Shown here: positions 26,112 to 37,278 of the stretch, piece by piece | Layout of the letters: every line of letters begins with the position of its first letter | Numbering within the stretch: position 1 is the stretch's first letter | Source: Galeopsis tetrahit | Lineage: Eukaryota > Streptophyta > Magnoliopsida > Lamiales > Lamiaceae | Direction of reading: 5' to 3' | NCBI GenBank assembly: GCA_963675135.1 | Contig: OY776124.1 | Span: 2,153,001 to 2,217,000 of the forward strand | Length of the DNA: 64,000 nt | Notes under the pieces: model-generated | The model's input: only the letters and a program-made list of their open reading frames with translations | Told to the model about the DNA's origin: nothing | The model's database searches: none | Translations under genes and position numbers: made by a program

Positions 26112-27527
26112 GGAGTTTTTTACGTCGACGCCCATAGCCAAATTGCGCGCACGCTTGTGCGCCGTTTTTACAATGTTTTCAGATTGCCTCGCGGGTTTGC
26201 ATTGCTAGCTGAATTGGCCATAGAATCAATTTTGTCGAGACAGTTTTTGAATTTGAGGCCTCGGGTGCGGAGTTTTTGACGTCGTCGACCATCGCCAAAT
26301 TGCGCGCACGCTTGTGCGCCGTTTTTACAAAGTTTTCAGATTGCCTCTCGGGTTTGCATTTCTAGCTAAAATTGGCCATAGAATCAATTGTGTCGAGACG
26401 GTTTTTGAATTTGAGGCCTCGGGTGCGGAGTTTTTGACGTCGTCGCCCATAGCCAAACTTGCGCGCATGGTTGTGTGCCATTTTTACAAAGTTTTCAGAT
26501 TGCCTCCCAAGTTTGCATCCCTCACTGAATTGGCCATAGAATCAATTGTGTCGAGACGGTTTTTAAATTTGAGGCCTCGGGTGCGGAGTTTTTGACGTCG
26601 TCGCCCATAACCAAATTGCGCGCACCCTTGTGCGCCATTTTTACAAAGTTTTCAAATTGCCTCTCGGGTTTGCATTTCTAGCTAAAATTGGTCATAGAAT
26701 CAATTGTGTCGAGACGGTTTTTGAATTTGAGGCCTCGGGTACAGAGTTTTTGACGTCGTCGCCCATAGCCAAATTGCTCGCACGCTTGTGCGCCGTTTTT
26801 ACAAAGTTTTCAGATTGCCTCTCGGGTTTGAATTTCCCACTGAATTGGCCATAGAATCAATTGTGTCGAGACGGTTTTTGAATTTGAGGCCTCGGGTGCG
26901 GAGTTTTTTTACGTCGTCGCCCATAGCCAAATTGCGCGCACGCTTGTGCGCCGTTTTTACAAAGTTTTCAGATTACCTCTCGGTTTGCATTTCTAGCTGA
27001 ATTGGCCATAGAATCAATTTTATCGAGACGGTTTTTGAATTTGAGGCCTCGGGTGCGGAGTTTTTGACGTCGTCGCCCCTAACCAAATTGCGCGCACGCT
27101 TGTGCGCCGTTTTTACAAAGTTTTCAGATTGCCATTCGGGTTTGCATTTCTAGCTGAATTGGCCATAGAATCAATTGTGTCGCGACGGTTTTTGAATTTG
27201 AGGCCTCGGGTGCGGAGTTTTTGACGTCGTCGCCCATAGTCAAATTGCGCGCACGGTTGTGCGCCGTTTTTACAAAGTTTTCAGATTGCCTCTCGGGTTT
27301 GCATTACTAGCTGAATTGGCCATAGAATCAATTGTGTCGAGACGGTTTTTGAATTTGAGGCCTCGGGTACGGAGTTTTTGACGTCGTCGCCCATAGCCAA
27401 ATTGTGCATACACTTATGCGCCGTTTTTACAAAGTTTTCAGATTGCCTCTCGGTTTTGAATTTCCCACTGAATTGGCCATAGAATCAATTGTGTCGAGAC
27501 GGTTTTTGAATTTGAGGCCTCGGGTGC
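26112..27527. repeat. 1416-bp tandem duplication, unit 2 (9 monomers)
   Basis: Repeats 24696-26111 with small changes: CTCTCGGG replaces CTCTCTGG near 26345, CATAGCC replaces CATATCC in k, and GGTACAGAG and GGTACGGAG appear near 26739 and 27367. It ends at 27527, followed by monomers from outside the unit. Confidence 0.88.
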
Positions 27528-28469
27528 GGAGTTTTTGACGTCGTCGCCCATAGCCAAATTGCGCGCACGTTTGTGCGCCGTTTTTACAAAGTTTTCAGAT
27601 TGCCTCTCGGGTTTGCATTTCTAGCTGAATTGGCCATAGAATCAATTGTGTCGAGACGGTTTTTGAATTTGAGGCCTCGGGTGCGGAGTTTTTGACGTCG
27701 TCGCCCATAGTCAAATTGCGCGCACGCTTGTGCGCCGTTTTTACAAAGTTTTCAGATTGCCTCTCGGGTTTGCATTACTAGCTGAATTGGCCATAGAATT
27801 GATTGTGTCGAGACGGTTTTTGAATTTGAGGCCTCGGGTGCGGAGTTTTTGACGTCGTCGCCCATAGCCAAATTGCGCGCACGCTTGTGCGCCGTTTTTA
27901 CAAAGTTTTCAGATTACCTCTCGGTTTGCATTTCTAGCTGAATTGGCCATAGAATCAATTTTATCGAGACGGTTTTTGAATTTGAGGCCTCGGGTGCGGA
28001 GTTTTTTACGTCGTCGCCCATAGCCAAATTGCGCGCACGTTTGTGCGCCGTTTTTACAAAGTTTTCAGATTGCCTCTCGGGTTTGCATTTCTAGCTGAAT
28101 TGGCCATAGAATCAATTGTGTCGAGACGGTTTTTGAATTTGAGGCCTCGGGTGCGGAGTTTTTGACGTCGTCGCCCATAGTCAAATTGCGCGCACGCTTG
28201 TGCGCCGTTTTTACAAAGTTTTCAGATTGCCTCTCGGGTTTGCATTACTAGCTGAATTGGCCATAGAATTGATTGTGTCGAGACGGTTTTTGAATTTGAG
28301 GCCTCGGGTGCGGAGTTTTTGACGTCGTCGCCCATAGCCAAATTGCGCGCACGCTTGTGCACCGTTTTTACAAAGTTTTCAAATTGCCTCTCGGGTTTGC
28401 ATTTCTAGCTAAAATTGGTCATAGAATCAATTGTGTCGAGACAGTTTTTGAATTTGAGGCCTCGGGTGC
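27528..28469. repeat. Short 470-bp three-monomer repeat, two copies
   Basis: Monomers starting at 27528 and 27998 carry CACGTTTGTGCGCC. Those at 27685 and 28155 carry CATAGTC plus CATTACTA plus GAATTGATTG. The intervening 27842 monomer is 156 bp and e-like but lacks the seven-T run. The third monomer of the second copy (28312) is different: it has GTGCACCG and ACAGTTTTTG. It leads into the h monomer at 28470. Confidence 0.75.
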
Positions 28470-29885
28470 GGAGTTTTTGACGTCGTCGCCCATAGCCAAA
28501 TTGCGCGGACGCTTGTGCGCGGTTTTTACAAAGTTTTCAGATTGCCTCTCGGGTTTGAATTTCCCACTGAATTGGCCATAGAATCAATTGTGTCGAGACG
28601 GTTTTTAAATTTGAGGCCTCGGGTGCGGAGTTTTTTACGTCGACCCCCATAGCCAAATTGCGCGCACGCTTGTGCGCCGTTTTTACAATGTTTTCAGATT
28701 GCCTCGCGGGTTTGCATTGCTAGCTGAATTGGCCATAGAATCAATTTTGTCGAGACAGTTTTTGAATTTGAGGCCTCGGGTGCGGAGTTTTTGACGTCGT
28801 CGACCATCGCCAAATTGCACGCACGCTTGTGCGCCGTTTTTACAAAGTTTTCAGATTGCCTCTCGGGTTTGCATTTCTAGCTAAAATTGGCCATAGAATC
28901 AATTGTGTCGAGACGGTTTTTGAATTTGAGGCCTCGGGTGCGGAGTTTTTGACGTCGTCGCCCATAGCCAAACTTGCGCGCATGGTTGTGTGCCATTTTT
29001 ACAAAGTTTTCAGATTGCCTCCCAAGTTTGCATCCCTCACTGAATTGGCCATAGAATCAATTGTGTCGAGACGGTTTTTAAATTTGAGGCCTCGGGTGCG
29101 GAGTTTTTGACGTCGTCGCCCATAACCAAATTGCGCGCACCCTTGTGCGCCATTTTTACAAAGTTTTCAAATTGCCTCTCGGGTTTGCATTTCTAGCTAA
29201 AATTGGTCATAGAATCAATTGTGTCGAGACGGTTTTTGAATTTGAGGCCTCGGGTGCAGAGTTTTTGACGTCGTCGCCCATAGCCAAATTGCTCGCACGC
29301 TTGTGCGCCGTTTTTACAAAGTTTTCAGATTGCCTCTCGAGTTTGAATTTCCCACTGAATTGGCCATAGAATCAATTGTGTCGAGACGGTTTTTGAATTT
29401 GAGGCCTCGGGTGCGGAGTTTTTTTACGTCGTCGCCCATAGCCAAATTGGGCGCACGCTTGTGCGCCGTTTTTACAAAGTTTTCAGATTACCTCTCGGTT
29501 TGCATTTCTAGCTGAATTGGCCATAGAATCAATTTTGTCGAGACGGTTTTTGAATTTGAGGCCTCGGGTGCGGAGTTTTTGACGTCGTCGCCCCTAACCA
29601 AATTGCGCGCACGCTTGTGCGCCGTTTTTACAAAGTTTTCAGATTGCCATTCGGGTTTGCATTTCTAGCTGAATTGGCCATAGAATCAATTGTGTCGCGA
29701 CGGTTTTTGAATTTGAGGCCTCGGGTGCGGAGTTTTTGACGTCGTCGCACATAGTCAAATTGCGCGCACGGTTGTGCGCCGTTTTTACAAAGTTTTCAGA
29801 TTGCCTCTCGGGTTTGCATTACTAGCTGAATTGGCCATAGAATCAATTGTGTCGAGACGGTTTTTGAATTTGAGGCCTCGGGTGC
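28470..29885. repeat. Nine-monomer block h-i-j-k-l-d-e-f-g (1416 bp)
   Basis: Carries the transition-zone types h (GCGCGGACGC, GCGCGG), i, j, k and l in front of d-e-f-g. It is the same set as the nine-monomer units at 24696-27527 in shifted order, which links the transition zone to domain B. It is copied at 37750-39165. Confidence 0.85.
28942..29099. repeat. k-type monomer, most divergent variant (representative)
   Basis: 158 bp. It carries CAAACTTGCGCGCATGG, TGTGTGCCATTTTT, CCTCCCAAG and CATCCCTCACTG, unlike any other monomer. Copies start at 472, 1417, 2364, 4407, 7397, 13213, 16203, 19820, 25011, 26427, 28942 and 38222, so the type occurs in domains A and B and in the transition zone. 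The TTTTTACAAAGTTTTCA box is unchanged. Its dyad arms are weakened (GCGCAT and GTGTGC). Confidence 0.88.
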
Positions 29886-30043
29886 AGAGTTTTTGACGTC
29901 GTCGCCCATAGCCAAATTGCGCGCAAGCTTGTGCGCCGTTTTTACAAAGTTTTCAAATTGCCTCTCGGGTTTGCATTTCTAGCTAAAATTGGTCATAGAA
30001 TCAATTGTGTCGAGACGGTTTTTGAATTTGAGGCCTCGGGTGC
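29886..30043. repeat. a-type monomer with HindIII palindrome (representative)
   Basis: 158 bp. GCGCAAGCTTGTGCGC replaces the usual dyad and creates the palindrome CAAGCTTG. Other marks are AGAG at the start, TTTTCAAATTGCC, CTAAAATTGG and GGTCAT. It first appears at 23909 and then once or twice per HOR unit, so AAGCTT is a domain B marker that I did not see in domain A. Confidence 0.85.
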
Positions 30044-30672
30044 GGAGTTTTTGACGTCGTCGCCCATAGCCAAATTGCGCGCACACTTATGCGCCGTTTT
30101 TACAAAGTTTTCAGATTGCCTCTCGGTTTTGAATTTCCCACTGAATTGGCCATAGAATCAATTGTGTCGAGACGGTTTTTGAATTTGAGGCCTCGGGTGC
30201 GGAGTTTTTGACGTCGTCGCCCATAGCCAAATTGCGCGCACGCTTGTGCGCCGTTTTTACAAAGTTTTCAAATTGCCTCTCAGGTTTGCATCCCTAGCTA
30301 AAATTGGTCATAGAATCAATTGTGTCGAGACGGTTTTTGAATTTGAGGCCTCGGGTGCAGAGTTTTTGACGTCGTCGCCCATAGCCAAATTGCTCGCACG
30401 CTTGTGCGCCGTTTTTACAAAGTTTTCAGATTGCCTCTCGGGTTTGAATTTCCCACTGAATTGGCCATAGAATCAATTGTGTCGAGACGGTTTTTGAATT
30501 TGAGGCCTCGGGTGCGGAGTTTTTTTACGTCGTCGCCCATAGCCAAATTGCGCGCACGCTTGTGCGCCGTTTTTACAAAGTTTTCAGATTGCCTCTCGGT
30601 TTGCATTTCTAGCTGAATTGGCCATAGAATCAATTTTGTCGAGACGGTTTTTGAATTTGAGGCCTCGGGTGC

Positions 30673-30829
30673 GGAGTTTTTGACGTCGTCGCCCCTAACC
30701 AAATTGCGCGCACGCTTGTGCGCCGTTTTTACAAAGTTTTCAGATTGCCATTCGGGTTTGCATTTCTAGCTGAATTGGCCATAGAATCAATTGTGTCGCG
30801 ACGGTTTTTGAATTTGAGGCCTCGGGTGC
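30673..30829. repeat. f-type monomer with NruI site (representative)
   Basis: 157 bp. CCCCTAACC, GCCATTCGGG and GTGTCGCGAC. Older f-like monomers with CCCCTAACC and GCCATTC exist in domain A (for example 1 and 3936) but read GTGTCGAGAC, so the TCGCGA site is a later change. It is first seen near 25766 and present in essentially every domain B f monomer. Confidence 0.85.
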
Positions 30830-30986
30830 GGAGTTTTTGACGTCGTCGCCCATAGTCAAATTGCGCGCACGGTTGTGCGCCGTTTTTACAAAGTTTTCAG
30901 ATTGCCTCTCGGGTTTGCATTACTAGCTGAATTGGCCATAGAATCAATTGTGTCGAGACGGTTTTTGAATTTGAGGCCTCGGGTGC

Positions 30987-32087
30987 AGAGTTTTTGACGT
31001 CGTCGCCCATAGCCAAATTGCGCGCAAGCTTGTGCGCCGTTTTTACAAAGTTTTCAAATTGCCTCTCGGGTTTGCATTTCTAGCTAAAATTGGTCATAGA
31101 ATCAATTGTGTCGAGACGGTTTTTGAATTTGAGGCCTCGGGTGCGGAGTTTTTGACGTCGTCGCCCATAGCCAAATTGCGCGCACACTTATGCGCCGTTT
31201 TTACAAAGTTTTCAGATTGCCTCTCGGTTTTGAATTTCCCACTGAATTGGCCATAGAATCAATTGTGTCGAGACGGTTTTTGAATTTGAGGCCTCGGGTG
31301 CGGAGTTTTTGACGTCGTCGCCCATAGCCAAATTGCGCGCACGCTTGTGCGCCGTTTTTACAAAGTTTTCAAATTGCCTCTCAGGTTTGCATCCCTAGCT
31401 AAAATTGGTCATAGAATCAATTGTGTCGAGACGGTTTTTGAATTTGAGGCCTCGGGTGCAGAGTTTTTGACGTCGTCGCCCATAGCCAAATTGCTCGCAC
31501 GCTTGTGCGCCGTTTTTACAAAGTTTTCAGATTGCCTCTCGGGTTTGAATTTCCCACTGAATTGGCCATAGAATCAATTGTGTCGAGACGGTTTTTGAAT
31601 TTGAGGCCTCGGGTGCGGAGTTTTTTTACGTCGTCGCCCATAGCCAAATTGCGCGCACGCTTGTGCGCCGTTTTTACAAAGTTTTCAGATTGCCTCTCGG
31701 TTTGCATTTCTAGCTGAATTGGCCATAGAATCAATTTTGTCGAGACGGTTTTTGAATTTGAGGCCTCGGGTGCGGAGTTTTTGACGTCGTCGCCCCTAAC
31801 CAAATTGCGCGCACGCTTGTGCGCCGTTTTTACAAAGTTTTCAGATTGCCATTCGGGTTTGCATTTCTAGCTGAATTGGCCATAGAATCAATTGTGTCGC
31901 GACGGTTTTTGAATTTGAGGCCTCGGGTGCGGAGTTTTTGACGTCGTCGCCCATAGTCAAATTGCGCGCACGGTTGTGCGCCGTTTTTACAAAGTTTTCA
32001 GATTGCCTCTCGGGTTTGCATTACTAGTTGAATTGGCCATAGAATCAATTGTGTCGAGACGGTTTTTGAAGTTGAGGCCTCGGGTGC
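30987..32087. repeat. Seven-monomer HOR unit
   Basis: Second consecutive abcdefg unit, 1101 bp from the reference. The g monomer has CATTACTAGTTG in place of CATTACTAGCTG, a variant found when the next unit is the six-monomer form. Confidence 0.9.
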
Positions 32088-33031
32088 AGAGTTTTTGACG
32101 TCGTCGCCCATAGCCAAATTGCGCGCAAGCTTGTGCGCCGTTTTTACAAAGTTTTCAAATTGCCTCTCGGGTTTGCATTTCTAGCTAAAATTGGCCATAG
32201 AATCAATTGTGTCGAGACGGTTTTTAAATTTGAGGCCTCGGGTGCGGAGTTTTTGACGTCGTCGCCCATAGCCAAATAGCGCGCACGCTTGTGCGCCGTT
32301 TTTACAAAGTTTTCAAATTGCCTCTCGGGTTTGCATTTCTAGCTAAAATTGGTCATAGAATCAATTGTGTCGAGACGGTTTTTGAATTTGAGGCCTCGGG
32401 TGCAGAGTTTTTGACGTCGTCGCCCATAGCCAAATTGCTCGCACGCTTGTGCGCCGTTTTTACAAAGTTTTCAGATTGCCTCTCGGGTTTGAATTTCCCA
32501 CTGAATTGGCCATAGAATCAATTGTGTCGAGACGGTTTTTGAATTTGAGGCCTCGGGTGCGGAGTTTTTTTACGTCGTCGCCCATAGCCAAATTGCGCGC
32601 ACGCTTGTGCGCCGTTTTTACAAAGTTTTCAGATTGCCTCTCGGTTTGCATTTCTAGCTGAATTGGCCAAAAAATCAATTTTGTCGAGACGGTTTTTGAA
32701 TTTGAGGCCTCGGGTGCGGAGTTTTTGACGTCGTCGCCCCTAACCAAATTGCGCGCACGCTTGTGCGCCGTTTTTACAAAGTTTTCAGATTGCCATTCGG
32801 GTTTGCATTTCTAGCTGAATTGGCCATAGAATAAATTGTGTCGCGACGGTTTTTGAATTTGAGGCCTCGGGTGCGGAGTTTTTGACGTCGTCGCCCATAG
32901 TCAAACTGCGCGCACGGTTGTGCGCCGTTTTTACAAAGTTTTCAGATTGCCTCTCGGGTTTGCATTACTAGCTGAATTGGCCATAGAATCAATTGTGTCG
33001 AGGCGGTTTTTGAATTTGAGGCCTCGGGTGC
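32088..33031. repeat. Six-monomer HOR unit a'-c'-d-e-f-g (944 bp)
   Basis: a' starts at 32088: its left half is a (AGAG, CAAGCTTG), its right half has TTGGCCAT and TTTTTAAATTT as in j and k. c' at 32246 has CATTTCTAG instead of CATCCCTAG and resembles l. There is no b monomer. Copies at 34133, 41368, 43413, and within the 21-monomer blocks. Confidence 0.9.
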
Positions 33032-34132
33032 AGAGTTTTTGACGTCGTCGCCCATAGCCAAATTCCGCGCAAGCTTGTGCGCCGTTTTTACAAAGTTTTC
33101 AAATTGCCTCTCGGGTTTGCATTTCTAGCTAAAATTAGTCATAGAATCAAATTTGTCGAGACGGTTTTTGAATTTGAGGCCTCGGGTGCGGAGTTTTTGA
33201 CGTCGTCGCCCATAGCCAAATTGCGCGCACACTTATGCGCCGTTTTTACAAAGTTTTCAGATTGCCTCTCGGTTTTGAATTTCCCACTGAATTGGCCATA
33301 GAATCAATTGTGTCGAAACGGTTTTTGAATTTGAGGCCTCGGGTGCGGAGTTTTTGACGTCGTCGCCCATAGCCAAATTGCGCGCACGCTTGTGCGCCGT
33401 TTTTACAAAGTTTTTAAATTGCCTCTCAGGTTTGCATCCCTAGCTAAAATTGGTCATAGAATCAATTGTGTCGAGACGGTTTTTGAATTTGAGGCCTCGG
33501 GTGCAGAGTTTTTGACGTCGTCGCCCATAGCCAAATTGCTCGCACGCTTGTGCGCCGTTTTTACAAAGTTTTCAGATTGCCTCTCGGGTTTGAATTTCCC
33601 ACTGAATTGGCCATAGAATCAATTGTGTCGAGACGGTTTTTGAATTTGAGGCCTCGGGTGCGGAGTTTTTTTACGTCGTCGCCCATAGCCAAATTGCGCG
33701 CACGCTTGTGCGCCGTTTTTACAAAGTTTTCAGATTGCCTCTCGGTTTGCATTTCTAGCTGAATTGGCCATAGAATCAATTTTGTCGAGACGGTTTTTGA
33801 ATTTGAGGCCTCGGGTGCGGAGTTTTTGATGTCGTCGCCCCTAACCAAATTGCGCGCACGCTTGTGCGCCGTTTTTACAAAGTTTTCAGATTGCCATTCG
33901 GGTTTGCATATCTAGCTGAATTGGCCATAGAATCAATTGTGTCGCGACGGTTTTTGAATTTGAGGCCTCGGGTGCGGAGTTTTTGACGTCGTCGCCCATA
34001 GTCAAATTGCGCGCACGGTTGTGCGCCGTTTTTACAAAGTTTTCAGATTGCCTCTCGGGTTTGCATTACTAGTTGAATTGGCCATAGAATAAATTGTGTC
34101 GAGACGGTTTTTGAAGTTGAGGCCTCGGGTGC
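33032..34132. repeat. Seven-monomer HOR unit with several private substitutions
   Basis: abcdefg unit of 1101 bp. It differs from its 9280-bp partner at 42312 by AAAATTAGTC and ATCAAATTTG near 33137-33152 and GAATAAATTG near 34091, and shares GATGTCG near 33829 with it. Confidence 0.88.
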
Positions 34133-35075
34133 AGAGTTTTTGACGTCGTCGCCCATAGCCAAATTGCGCGCAAGCGTGTGCGCCGTTTTTACAAAGTTTT
34201 CAAATTGCCTCTCGGGTTTGCATTTCTAGCTAAAATTGGCCATAGAATCAATTGTGTCGAGACGGTTTTTAAATTTGAGGCCTCGGGTGCGGAGTTTTTG
34301 ACGTCGTCGCCCATAGCCAAATAGCGCGCACGCTTGTGCGCCGTTTTTACAAAGTTTTCAAATTGCCTCTCGGGTTTGCATTTCTAGCTAAAATTGGTCA
34401 TAGAATCAATTGTGTCGAGACGGTTTTTGAATTTGAGGCCTCGGGTGCAGAGTTTTTGACGTCGTCGCCCATAGCCAAATTGCTCGCACGCTTGTGCGCC
34501 GTTTTTACAAAGTTTTCAGATTGCCTCTCGGGTTTGAATTTCCCACTGAATTGGCCATAGAATCAATTGTGTCGAGACGGTTTTTGAATTTGAGGCCTCG
34601 GGTGCGGAGTTTTTTTACGTCGTCGCCCATAGCCAAATTGCGCGCACGCTTGTGCACCGTTTTTACAAAGTTTTCAGATTGCCTCTCGGTTTGCATTTCT
34701 AGCTGAATTGGCCATAGAATCAATTTTGTCGAGACGGTTTTTGAATTTGAGGCCTCGGGTGCGGAGTTTTTGACGTCGTCGCCCCTAACCAAATTGCGCG
34801 CACGCTTTGCGCCGTTTTTACAAAGTTTTCAGATTGCCATTCGGGTTTGCATTTCTAGCTGAATTGGCCATAGAATCAATTGTGTCGCGACGGTTTTTGA
34901 ATTTGAGGCCTCGGGTGCGGAGTTTTTGACGTCGTCGCCCATAGTCAAATTGCGCGCACGGTTGTGCGCCGTTTTTACAAAGTTTTCAGATTGCCTCTCG
35001 GGTTTGCATTACTAGCTGAATTGGCCATAGAATCAATTGTGTCGAGACGGTTTTTGAATTTGAGGCCTCGGGTGC
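34133..35075. repeat. Six-monomer HOR unit, 1 bp short (943 bp)
   Basis: a'-c'-d-e-f-g in which f (34763-34918) is 156 bp because CGCTTGTGCGCC has become CGCTTTGCGCC. That loss removes part of the dyad. The same deletion is in the partner unit at 43413-44355, so it predates the 9280-bp duplication. Confidence 0.88.
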
Positions 35076-36176
35076 AGAGTTTTTGACGTCGTCGCCCATA
35101 GCCAAATTGCGCGCAAGCTTGTGCGCCGTTTTTACAAAGTTTTCAAATTGCCTCTCGGGTTTGCATTTCTAGCTAAAATTGGTCATAGAATCAATTGTGT
35201 CGAGACGGTTTTTGAATTTGAGGCCTCGGGTGCGGAGTTTTTGACGTCGTCGCCCATAGCCAAATTGCGCGCACACTTATGCGCCGTTTTTACAAAGTTT
35301 TCAGATTGCCTCTCGGTTTTGAATTTCCCACTGAATTGGCCATAGAATCAATTGTGTCGAGACGGTTTTTGAATTTGAGGCCTCGGGTGCGGAGTTTTTG
35401 ACGTCGTCGCCCATAGCCAAATTGCGCGCACGCTTGTGCGCCGTTTTTACAAAGTTTTCAAATTGCCTCTCAGGTTTGCATCCCTAGCTAAAATTGGTCA
35501 TTGAATCAATTGTGTCGAGACGGTTTTTGAATTTGAGGCCTCGGGTGCAGAGTTTTTAACGTCGTCGCCCATAGCCAAATTGCTCGCACGCTTGTGCGCC
35601 GTTTTTACAAAGTTTTCAGATTGCCTCTCGGGTTTGAATTTCCCACTGAATTGGCCATAGAATCAATTGTGTCGAGACGGTTTTTGAATTTGAGGCCTCG
35701 GGTGCGGAGTTTTTTTACGTCGTCGCCCATAGCCAAATTGCGCGCACGCTTGTGCGCCGTTTTTACAAAGTTTTCAGATTGCCTCTCGGTTTGCATCTCT
35801 AGCTGAATTGGCCATAGAATCAATTTTGTCAAGACGGTTTTTGAATTTGAGGCCTCGGGTGCGGAGTTTTTGACGTCGTCGCCCCTAACCAAATTGCGCG
35901 CACGCTTGTGCGCCGTTTTTACAAAGTTTTCAGATTGCCATTCGGGTTTGCATTTCTAGCTGAATTGGCCATAGAATCAATTGTGTCGCGACGGTTTTTG
36001 AATTTGAGGCCTCGGGTGCGGAGTTTTTGACGTTGTCGCCCATAGTCAAATTGCGCGCACGGTTGTGCGCCGTTTTTACAAAGTTTTCAGATTGCCTCTC
36101 GGGTTTGCATTACTAGCTGAATTGGCCATAGAATCAATTGTGTCGAGACGGTTTTTGAATTTGAGGCCTCGGGTGC
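35076..36176. repeat. Seven-monomer HOR unit
   Basis: abcdefg, 1101 bp. Private changes against the partner at 44356 are CATTGAATC near 35502 and TTTTTAACG near 35558. Both copies share GACGTTGTCG in g and TTTGTCAAGACGG in e. Confidence 0.88.
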
Positions 36177-37278
36177 AGAGTTTTTGACGTCGTCGCCCAT
36201 AGCCAAATTGCGCGCAAGCTTGTGCGCCGTTTTTACAAAGTTTTCAAATTGCCTCTCGGGTTTGCATTTCTAGCTAAAATTGGTCATAGAATCAATTGTG
36301 TCGAGACGGTTTTTGAATTTGAGGCCTCGGGTGCGGAGTTTTTGACGTCGTCGCCCATAGCCAAATTGCGCGCACACTTATGCGCCGTTTTTACAAAGTT
36401 TTCAGATTGCCTCTCGGTTTTGAATTTCCCACTGAATTGGCCATAGAATCAATTGTGTCGAGACAGTTTTTGAATTTGAGGCCTCGGGTGCGGAGTTTTT
36501 GACGTCGTCGCCCATAGCCAAATTGCGCGCACGCTTGTGCGCCGTTTTTACAAAGTTTTCAAATTGCCTCTCAGGTTTGCATCCCTAGCTAAAATTGGTC
36601 ATAGAATCAATTGTGTCGAGACGGTTTTTGAATTTGAGGCCTCGGGTGCAGAGTTTTTGACGTCGTCGCCCATAGCCAAATTGCTCGCACGCTTGTGCGC
36701 CGTTTTTACAAAGTTTTCAGATTGCCTCCCGGGTTTGCATGTCTAGCTAAAATTGGCCATATAATCAATTGTGTCGAGACGGTTTTTGAATTTGAGGCCT
36801 CGGGTGCGGAGTTTTTTTACGTCGTCGCCCATAGCCAAATTGCGCGCACGCTTGTGCGCCGTTTTTACAAAGTTTTCAGATTGCCTCTCGGTTTGCATTT
36901 CTAGCTGAATTGGCCATAGAATCAATTTTGTCGAGACGGTTTTTGAATTTGAGGCCTCGGGTGCGGAGTTTTTGACGTCGTCGCCCCTAACCAAATTGCG
37001 CGCACGCTTGTGCGCCGTTTTTACAAAGTTTTCAGATTGCCATTCGGGTTTGCATTTCTAGCTGAATTGGCCATAGAATCAATTGTGTCGCGATGGTTTT
37101 TGAATTTGAGGCCTCGGGTGCGGAGTTTTTGACGTCGTCGCCCATAGTCAAATTGCGCGCACGGTTGTGCGCCGTTTTTACAAAGTTTTCAGATTGCCTC
37201 TCGGGTTTGCATTACTAGCTGAATTGGCCATAGAATCAATTGTGTCGAGACGGTTTTTGAATTTGAGGCCTCGGGTGC
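36177..37278. repeat. Seven-monomer HOR unit with d* variant (1102 bp)
   Basis: d* (36650-36807, 158 bp) has the d left half (AGAG, TTGCTCGCACG) but CTCCCGGG, CATGTCTAGC, CTAAAATTGG and CATATAATC on the right. The following f has GTCGCGATGG instead of GTCGCGACGG. This unit type is the one amplified in the nested duplications after 45457. Confidence 0.88.

Larger units (their letters stand above)
22652..28469. repeat. Transition zone between satellite domains A and B
   Basis: 37 monomers in which the domain B types first appear: c-like at 23123, d at 23281, e with seven Ts at 23438, a with CAAGCTTG at 23909, b at 24067, j at 24381, h at 24539, i at 24696, k at 25011, l from about 25169. A-like monomers are mixed in (22652, 22809, 22966, 23752). 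There is no steady seven-monomer order. Inference: a relic of the stage before the domain B HOR was fixed. Confidence 0.8.
29886..30986. repeat. Reference seven-monomer HOR unit a-b-c-d-e-f-g (1101 bp)
   Basis: Monomer starts: a 29886 (158 bp), b 30044, c 30201 (158 bp), d 30359, e 30516, f 30673, g 30830. The sum is 1101 bp. In a and c, the extra base comes from CTAAAATTGG in place of CTGAATTGG. In e, a gained T in the start run and a lost G in CTCGGTTTGC cancel out. Full-length copies start at 30987, 33032, 35076, 39166, 40267, 42312 and 44356. Confidence 0.92.

Noticed and set aside
29931..30155. 74-codon open frames on the plus strand recurring throughout
   Set aside because: The monomer is 157 bp (3 x 52 + 1), so the frame shifts by one in each monomer and a stop is soon met. 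Frames of 60-95 codons are what such a repeat produces by chance. There is no codon bias, start context or conserved domain.
30415..30702. 95-codon open frame on the minus strand, present in many near-identical copies (also 31516, 32460, 33561, 39695, 48974, 63128)
   Set aside because: It spans parts of the d, e and f monomers and depends on their length changes. It moves with the repeat, overlaps open frames on the other strand, and recognisable protein motifs are lacking. Its copies reflect HOR amplification rather than a gene family.
30673..30829. CENP-B box in the f-type ATTCGGG region
   Set aside because: The core pattern of the primate CENP-B box (TTCG, then A, then CGGG at fixed spacing) is not met on either strand of the monomers I checked.
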